A model generated the notes under the pieces. That model did not search any database and was not told the DNA's origin. It was given only the letters and a program-made list of their open reading frames with translations. The translations under genes and the position numbers were made by a program. This document shows positions 56,594-64,000 of a stretch of 64,000 nt of DNA, in pieces (position 1 is the first letter of the stretch; the number at the start of each line of letters is the position of its first letter). The stretch lies in contig NW_022985170.1 of the NCBI RefSeq assembly GCF_010093535.1, positions 1,145,492 through 1,209,491 on the forward strand, given 5' to 3'. This DNA comes from Lindgomyces ingoldianus. Lineage: Eukaryota > Ascomycota > Dothideomycetes > Pleosporales > Lindgomycetaceae.

Positions 56594-59500
56594 TCAATCA
56601 GGATTGAGCGGAACTTCTAAAATTCGAATCGTGCGACCATTGATATCTGCAACCAAAGCCCGGGGTGCTGCTTGTGCATCTGAGGGATAGTACAGCGACG
56701 CAGCGAACTTGCTCTGATGAGTCATGCCAGGCAGTTTTGCACCCTTGGGTATCGTAAATTCTTCTCTAGGAGGGCAAGGCGGGAAGCTCAGCAATCGAAG
56801 GTCATTCTTCGCCTCATTCGTGCCGAAGCAGTAGATAGTTTCATCATCGAGGCTCGACAGTACCTTGAGAAGCCGATGGCCTTTGGCCTTGCTTTGGGTG
56901 ATACTGGTGGAGCCTTCCTCCCAGGCTTTTCTCGTCAACACTCTTTTCTCTTGGGACAAAACTGTGAACACATTATTAGAGTTGTGTGGGGTGAAAGACG
57001 TGTATAGCCCTTGGAGAAGATCGTCTCGGCCCTGATAACTGATAAGCGGAGAGTCCGTGAAGGGTAAGAAAAATGGAACTCACATCGTGTTCTATTTCAG
57101 TCCGTCTATGCGCTTTCCAAATCCCATTTTCCATGTACCAGGCCCGGATCGTCATGAAATATTCGGCGGCAGTGTTGTTTCGCTTGGGTTTTACTACGGC
57201 ATACATGGTGTTCGACACCGAGAACCTCAGTTCACGGACGTCTTCCGCAGGCGCAACTGTAGATAGCGGTCTAGCTTGGCGACCAAGCGCAGCACCCGAA
57301 AAGGAGCTTGAGCTAGAGGACGACGACGTTACAGACGAGGACCTACATTGAATCAGCTTTATACTCAGCCTACGTAATGCAAGGCTACTTGCGACGCAAA
57401 GACTCACCTATCTGCATCCAAGAGTCTCAGTTGGTCCATCCGGAAAATATAAAGCGACCCATGCGCGCTGTTTGGCTCTTGCAAAAGAAACGCAACATAA
57501 CGGTCGTCTGGTGACAGGGCTAGTTTCACGATCGGAGGCATCTCAAGCATGACGTGAGCGACTTCGCTCAGCTCTGTGGTATGCGATGCACCATCAGAGA
57601 TGTAGTAAACGTAAACCTTCGCTCATCAGTACGCCGCGAATCTTATCGTTAAGAATGAGAGCTCACTTCAAACTTATGACTATTTGTCGCAGCTACAATG
57701 TATTGCGAGGACACTCCGATATTACCGGTCCAGCGTTTATTCTTCTTGTTCAGATTAACGCTACCAAACTTGATGAGATTGTCAAACTCCTTCGTACGGC
57801 AAACATGTTCGAGCGAGTACGCCCGGAGGGTGGTCTCTGAGACACATACGAGGGGTTGCGCATTGGGTCCAAACTCGCATGATTTGACTGCGTCGGGCAA
57901 CCCGATCTCCCAGTTTCGAGAATGAATTTCAGATTCAGTTCGGGTTCGCTTTGGAAAGAGAGAAGACCTGATGAACTTGGTACGGAAGCGTGAATTCTTA
58001 GGCGAGACAAACCCTGTATTCAAATTGTTATATGCCTTGAACGAAGTGATCAGCTGTTCCTTGACTTCTAACGCTGTTGTCTTCCTGCGTTGTAAGGGAT
58101 CAATGATGAGAACCTTGCTCTGAAGAAAAGCAATCATTTCCTTAAAAATTGAGCCCTCATCTTCGTCCTTCAGCCATGTCTGGGAACGCAGTTCTTTCAG
58201 CCATCTTTCCACTTCTTCGCTGATTTTGATGTCATTAATTTTGTGGAACGGACGTCCGCGGGGTACGGTGTAGAACGCGTCGATCGGTTGTACAGATCTC
58301 ATACTGTCGAACTTCTTCACAGCCGCGACACCGCCATATAGGAACGAGAAGACGACTATTATAACGCAGCCCAATGACCAGATATCACTTTCGGCCAAAA
58401 TAGGATGCCCGTCGATACGGGTTTCCGGGGCTAGATAGGTTCCTGTTCTGGAGGTACCAACGCTCGAGCCGGAATTTGATCGGTCGCTGACATCTAGAGC
58501 TCGGCGCCTGAATAGCTTGTTGAAATCGAGAACATTGTCTGTGTTAAACGTCCAGCCGCGCTGTAATGTAGCAAAGTCGTGTGTGGGTCGACGTGTTGCT
58601 CTTACGCGCGACATGTTGAAGTCGGACAGCTTCCATTCCTCTTCGCCTGTTGTTGGATCGATGAAGATGAGGATGTTTTTTGGCTTCAGGTCCATGTGGA
58701 AACACGACAAGGTTTCGAACGTGTCCGATACTAATTCGCTGTGGAGGTAGGCGATCGCATCAGCAATGCCAGCGGCGCAACCAACAACCTTGGCCTTTTG
58801 TTTCCATTCCGTTGGCGGCTGTGCTTTCTCCATGTATGTCTCAAGATCGTCGTTGGCCAAGGGCATGAAGAGTGAGTAGGTTGAACCAATCTCCAGGCTG
58901 CCCATGTTCTCCACGATATTTCTGTTCTGCTTAACGTTTCGAACGATTTCTCGCAGCACATCTCGCTCCCGGACATAGGCATTGTCCTGGAGATCCAGCA
59001 CAAAATCCTTCCGGGCCAGCTGTTTCTTATGGGGGTTGGACATTTGCTGTCTTGCATCATAGAAATGATGGCGGGCGACCAGTACTCGGTATACTTTGCC
59101 ATAGACGCCACTCCCTATCTCTACCTCTTCCAGGTATGGTACTCGACGGTGGCCTTGGCATACGACTTCTTCTTTTTTCCGAAGCACAACGGCGCAGAAA
59201 TATTCTTGATTGTTGCAGAATAGATCGGCCGCAACGCGATTCTCTCCAAATAGCTCCCGGGATGTTCCGGGTTGTAGAGGCAGCTCGGCCAGGTTCTGCC
59301 CGCTGTTGCCCTCGACAGGCCATGTGGGTGCTGCGATTAAGACGTCGGTGATTCGGACCCATGCTTCCAGCCTACACTGAGAGTAGAGAAGAATTGCGAG
59401 AAACGTGTGCAGCTTTCGTTCCTTGACAGCTCGAACGAGGTCTACCCCAGCCCGTCCCTCGGGGACCACGAATTTGAACAGGTCCTCTAATTTGTCCGGC

Positions 59501-59646
59501 TGCAGGACCTTCTCGGCGGTATCGACAGGGAAGAAGCGCTTGTCGGGCTCAGTGTCGAGCTTGACAAAGGGGAGGAGGCTTTGGTAGATGGAGTCACGGA
59601 GCGTCTCGAAGGAGGCGTGGTACGGGGAACCCGGCCGGTTCGTCAT
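56594..59646 (-). CDS. Protein kinase with N- and C-terminal extensions
   Basis: Exons 59646-57667, 57616-57408, 57342-57084 and 57031-56594 give 961 residues. The first 160 residues are a helical region. The kinase domain (about 175-540) has the Gly loop IGSGVYGKVYRV, an Ala-Arg-Lys giving the ATP-binding lysine near 213, HMDLKPKNIL in place of the HRD motif, and LSDFNMSRVR where DFG becomes DFN. The metal-binding Asp is kept, and the APE motif is intact (TYLAPET). It looks catalytically possible with two unusual substitutions. After the kinase come about 400 residues of mixed strands and a Ser-rich linker (about residues 730-760), followed by a C-terminal segment with repeated aromatic and acidic patches. 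The family is common in ascomycetes; its biological role is unknown. The ATG at 59646 is preceded by a GTG codon, and the first Met was taken as start. Confidence 0.85.
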
Positions 59647-62600
59647 CACTCATTCTAGAGATTGTGTGCAGCCGTTAGCCTTGCCTACCGTCGTCGAGTG
59701 CGGGGCCTGGATCTGGACCTTGACACTAGGAAACGAGGGGGGGCGAACGCACGAATGGTTAGGAGTAGGGCCTAATGATCGGTCCGATAGGTAAAGAGCT
59801 GGTGCAGTGGAAGATAGCACATCGCAGGAGTCCATCTCATATACACGTAGGCCGTGTTGGCAAGAAATGCTGGGCCCGCAGGCAGACAGCTGAAGGCGAA
59901 ATGAGGCTCTTGACGCCGGGTTGGGGGCTTGATGCGCTCCGCCATATGCCCAGAACACCGTCACACGGTGCGTTTTATCGTGCGTTAATTAGCCATGCCT
60001 GGTGGCTGGGCTGCCACGTGACCCGCCCCGTGTTGGCCTCGAGGTGTCCAACATGATGCAAAGGAAAACATAAAAGACATAGGAGATAATGATGATGATG
60101 GTGACAACAATGGCCTGACTGACCTTGCGAGGCACGACTTGCTGACACATCCGCGCTAAGCCCTTGAGCCACGCATAGATCTCGATGTTTTCTCTACCCT
60201 TCCACCCTTCATGCCTCTAGTCATGTTTACCGAGAAATTTACTGCGCGATCAAAATGAACTTATATAAATTTCACAGCGCCCTAGCTAATTCCAAGACTC
60301 CGCTCGTACGGCGTTTCTGTCTGCTCCTCTCTTCTTTTCTTGCGACGGGCAGTTCCGAGGCCTAGTTTAGCAATCTATGGACTGCTAAAATACTCGAGGA
60401 GTGCTCTACTACACGCTCTGATATGGGGCTTTGTCATTGGTGCTCATCTTGCCTTACCCTTAGAGGGCCATCCAGGGCCGACGACACTATTCTAGTGGGC
60501 AACCTCTTCTTTCTACACACTATCACGCTTCACGTATGATCAGAAATCACGTCTGGTTACATGGTGGTACCGATAGGTACACGCTTCAATTGATATCTCC
60601 TAGATGTACTTAGCTATTCCGCTGTCTTCATGCTCTACTCAGAGCTTTTAAGGTTACAATTATAGAATACAAAAAATGCTGTAACCGTTTTCTTTACAGG
60701 CATATTTTAACGCAAAGACGACTCACGATGCCTGACATTTCATTTTTGTCATTCAAGTTCTAGTCATCGCTTGTGAACCCAACTCGCGCCCATCTTGCTG
60801 TGCTACAAGATAGGCTTACTAACGTGTATTTCACTCTCTATAAGAAAAATATATATAAAAATAGAAGCAGACCATATACGTCATCACAAAGACAAGCAGT
60901 ATCGTAAATCAAAGTAAAGATTGTGCATTCTAAACCACAGAATCTATGGTCCTTTAGGTCGGCGAGCGCGGGCTGGATGTGGTGATCGCAATGCAAAGTC
61001 ACCATTCTCGTCATCTATTACTTTCCATTGGGCCCCTGTAGAGTTAAGCTTCCCTCTTCCCTCTCCTTTTCAATGGATTCTGGTATTGAGTCGATGCCTA
61101 AAATCTCTTCAACCTGATATCCATCGCGGACTAGATCAATATTCGCTCGATACCTATCGTCGCAGCATTTGATAGCTGCTTCATTTTGGCAGATTAATAT
61201 AAGATGATTTTATAAATAGATATACCTTAACGTCCAGTTGTATTTTAGATATATTACTAGAATTATTAGGGTTGGTCCGTATTCATCAACTCAATCATAT
61301 CTTCATCCACACTCTTTAGCTCGCTATGAATAGCCAAAACAGCCCTTTTCTTACTTCCTTCGATCCTTCTATAGAGTGTCAATTTCGTTCGTCACAATTG
61401 TTTAGACATAGTAACTGTATTTATCTGTGTGTAGCCACGCCTAGGTAGTCTTGATAGTGCGAAGTTTGCATGTATCCAGCTAATATTCTACCAAAAGCAT
61501 TCATGAAGGCTACGTAGGGTGCCCCCGGCGTAGGCTCACTTCGAGTTCAAGCGGTGCTATTGACGCTGTTGAGTCGCGTTTTGTTCGTGGTCATAATTCA
61601 CTGTTACCCATTGCTGAAAGTGAAGTTGACGGGATAAGAAGTGTTGCAGAGCCCGCATTCATTAATTTCGAAAACGTCTTTGTTTTCTCGGGATCTGTAA
61701 ACGAGATATGTCGCATTCCTGATACAGAAACCTTCCTTCCCCGTGCCTCAACAGCCCCTACTGCTGTTACTATAGCTCCTGCTACCTTCACTATGGCCCC
61801 TTAGCTATTGCCATGGCCCTCACTGCCCTGCGATCATAGATGTAAATAAATACTCTGCAACAGAGCACTTAGACACTTACAACACAACACAATACACTTC
61901 ACTTCACTTCATCAGCTTCTTTCATAACTGCATGCTTACACTACCTCTCCATTTGCAACAAGATACATGTAAAGTCCTGCGTAGTCTTTACCAACTCAGT
62001 CAAGGTAAGTCTCGCATGAGTTGAGAAGGGGTCATAGGGTAGGCCAGTCGACAAGGTATTGAGATCCAAACAAGGTGAATTGAACCAGTGTATTGTAAAG
62101 TCTAAGGAGCGAGAGAGAGCTCTGGGCTGACTATATACTGTACGAGAAAGGAGCTAGTTCTAATGAGTGAATAGTGCAGTACATGGGTATTGCGTGAGAC
62201 ACGTGCGACAGGAAGCTGTTTCTGACTCGGAACCGGAATCTTGTGATATGGTGGTTCTGAGACCCTGCAAAGCCGCAGATACTAACGATGTATTGTCCCA
62301 GTCATTTTAAGGGATCCATGCAGATATTGAATCATGTCCGCAAGGTTCAGAAAAAAAAATACCATTAGGAGTTTAGAGGACATTCTTAATGTTGTTCTGG
62401 AAAGAAGAGCTACTAGTGCTCAAAGGTCCATGCGATATAGACGGCCCATAGAACTCAACAGTATACAAACAGTTGGGGTCAGGTGTAATTTTGTGTAAAA
62501 TCAAGCCTTGAGATGCCACTAATGAGATCAATCTTAAAATGCGATATAAGGCCCCTTATAAACAACTGGAATACTTGGGGATCCCACCACGCCCTGAACA

Positions 62601-63069
62601 GCTGGAACTCCATATCTCGCCCATTTATGTATTTCGGATGGATTGTAGTCAATAGAGGGAGTTGACGAAAAGACTGTGTCAACACTAGAGTCTGGCGCTG
62701 GTTGAACGGTTAGAGTTGCTGGGTGACCACCGCGACGAGTGGTAACGTCCAAATAAGAGATTTAATGCCTATACGTGTCCATTGATTACAGAATTGCGGA
62801 CCAGAAAATGAGTGCAACTAGCACCAGCGCTGGGCCTTTACCACATAACTCTCTGTCTGTAAGGTACCGTGCATCATGAACTATGCCATCCCTAAGCCAC
62901 AACAGCTCCTACTGCCTTTACTATGGCCCCTACTGCTATTTACATGGCCCTTACTGCCCATGCCGTCATATATGTAAATAAAACTCTGCAGCAGAGCACT
63001 TAGACAACACAGTTTACTTCACTTCATCAGCTTCTACCATAGCTGCATGATCACGCAACCTCTATATGC
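59647..63069. other. Gene-poor tail region
   Basis: Nothing above 90 codons has a protein-like look. It contains an ATG/ATC-type simple run near 60088-60100, several AT-rich tracts (60840-61260), and the duplicated segment (61750-61963 and 62900-63075). A single TTAGGG at about 61267 is not a telomeric array. Confidence 0.5.
61750..61963. repeat. Segmental repeat copy A
   Basis: Shares an ordered series of landmarks with copy B: CTACTGC units, CTATGGCCCC, GATGTAAATAAA or a variant, CTCTGCAACAGAGCACTTAG, ACTTCACTTCATCAGCTTCT and GCTGCATG-like sequence. Copies lie about 1.15 kb apart in the same orientation. Mismatches and small indels show they have diverged. Confidence 0.8.
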
Positions 63070-63075
63070 AACACA
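62900..63075. repeat. Segmental repeat copy B, abutting the reductase relic
   Basis: Same landmarks as copy A in the same order: CTCCTACTGC, CTATGGCCCC, TATGTAAATAAA, CTCTGCAGCAGAGCACTTAG and TTCACTTCATCAGCTTCTAC. Its right edge lies where coding-like text of the reductase relic begins, suggesting a breakpoint. Confidence 0.8.
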
Positions 63076-64000
63076 CGCCGTGTCTTCCTCACGGGATGCA
63101 CGGGTTTTTTTGGCATGCACATGCTACGCAACTCCGTCACAGATGGCGACATTGCAGAGGTGCACTGTCTTTGTATTCGCTCACGTCTTCTGCGCGTCAA
63201 GGACGCAAAGATTCATGAATACAAGGGCGGCCTGGTCAAGCCGCTGCTAGGGCTCTCCACTAATGACTTCAAACGCCTCAGCCAGACGGCCGACTTGATC
63301 ATCCAAGTGGGGGCCGATGTCGCCCATCTAAAGTCGTATGAACAGATGTGGACCGCTAATGTTGTCTCGACGCTGCTCGCCATGGCCACGTCACGCCGCG
63401 TCCCTGTACACTTTGTCTCGTTGTTATCAGTGGCCATGCTCTAAAGGGATACTGTCGAGCTAGCTCAGGTGCCGCCGTCCTGCTTCTGGCCGCCAGCTGA
63501 TGCCGAGTCGCTGATGAAAAACGCTATAGGTTATGCTGCCAGTAAATGAATAGGCAAGATATTGCTGGAGTGAGCGGACGGCGTTCCGGCCGTTGTGCAC
63601 GGCTTCCCCAACATCATGGGACCCGATGCGCCGGAAGATATTGACTTGGTGGCGCGAGATAATACTGCGCTAAGATGCGGGCCGTACCGTACCGGCGCTA
63701 GACCCCAAGCAGTGGGTCGGACAGCTTGACGTCATCGACGTCGGTGACGTGGAGCCCGAGTTTCTGGCTACGGCGTAGGGTCACGATCCCCGCAAACCGT
63801 TTTCCGTGCACAATTACTGCAGCGAATACCGATACTTGCTGTCGGACCTCGTGGGTATGTACAAGGAGAAGCTCGGCACCAAGATCGACGTCCTACTAAC
63901 AACTGAGTAGATGCGGAAGGCTAAAGCTTTGGGCGTGCCGCCTTGTGTTGGGGCTACCTGGACTGGCAATGAAGTGTTTGTGTCGCCTATGTTGCGCAAG
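63070..64000 (+). pseudogene. Thioester-reductase domain relic (PKS-NRPS / NRPS-like terminus)
   Basis: Text begins abruptly at about 63070 with VFLTGCTGFFGMHMLR, the Rossmann GxxGxxG signature of NAD(P)-binding thioester reductases. It continues with DIAEVHCLCIRSRL, FKRLSQTADLIIQVGADV, and a catalytic GYAASK (the Tyr-x3-Lys of extended short-chain dehydrogenases). It then reads HGFPNIMGPDAPEDID, and after a frame change VPALDPKQWVGQLDVIDVGDV, NYCSEYRYLLSDLVGMYKEK and a final segment at the window edge. Stops occur at about 63442 (TAA), 63547 (TGA), 63571 (TGA), 63776 (TAG) and 63908 (TAG). These domains release the product of PKS-NRPS or NRPS-like enzymes. No adenylation, ketosynthase or carrier domain lies upstream, so this is a truncated dead copy. 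It may continue beyond 64000. Confidence 0.82.

Noticed and set aside
61261..61275. TTAGGG suggesting a telomere
   Set aside because: Only one copy, no tandem array, and coding-like DNA continues to its right.
1..64000. tRNA and rRNA genes
   Set aside because: A visual scan for T-loop and D-loop signatures on both strands gave no cloverleaf I could fold; a covariance-model search would be needed to exclude one.

Overview
The window is nuclear DNA of a filamentous ascomycete (Pezizomycotina). The evidence is short spliceosomal introns (about 48-150 bp, GT...AG) in nearly every gene, typical fungal families (SAM50, UBC6, TFIIF-alpha, fungal phenylalanine ammonia-lyase, HET-domain NLR, berberine-bridge-like oxidase), and a decayed gene whose lesions are almost all G-to-A or C-to-T, as left by repeat-induced point mutation (RIP). 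I cannot place it below that rank with confidence. Exon coordinates were worked out by hand from splice signals, reading frame and family conservation; allow a base or two of error.

Left end (1-7.6 kb): a small secreted protein, a possible tiny two-exon gene, and an AT-rich decayed block holding a RIP-damaged HET-NACHT-WD40 (HET-E/NWD type) allorecognition gene. Housekeeping block (7.6-31.6 kb): SAM50 and UBC6 from one divergent promoter, a small hypothetical gene, a hexose-type transporter, a Cid1-type terminal nucleotidyltransferase and TFIIF-alpha from a second divergent promoter, an MFS transporter, HGH1 (eEF2 folding cofactor), and a large proline-rich protein with a hydrophobic tail.

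Accessory/metabolic block (32-47 kb): phenylalanine ammonia-lyase, a DHA2-like MFS exporter, a secreted FAD oxidase divergent from a secreted lactonase-like beta-propeller (a plausible oxidase plus lactonase pair), a decayed zinc deaminase gene with a very long insert between its metal motifs, and a second sugar transporter. No PKS, NRPS or terpene core enzyme is complete here, so this is not a standard biosynthetic cluster.

Right end (48-64 kb): a hypothetical protein, an AT-rich stretch with a recurrent palindrome, an amino-acid permease with a long cytosolic N-terminus, a CorA-like metal channel convergent (14 bp apart) with a large protein kinase, and a gene-poor tail. The tail carries a duplicated segment of about 0.2 kb and the wreck of a thioester-reductase domain (PKS-NRPS or NRPS-like terminus) running off the edge. 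The most interesting material is the pseudogene trio (NLR, deaminase, reductase), which records loss of accessory genes in a genome that otherwise looks intact.
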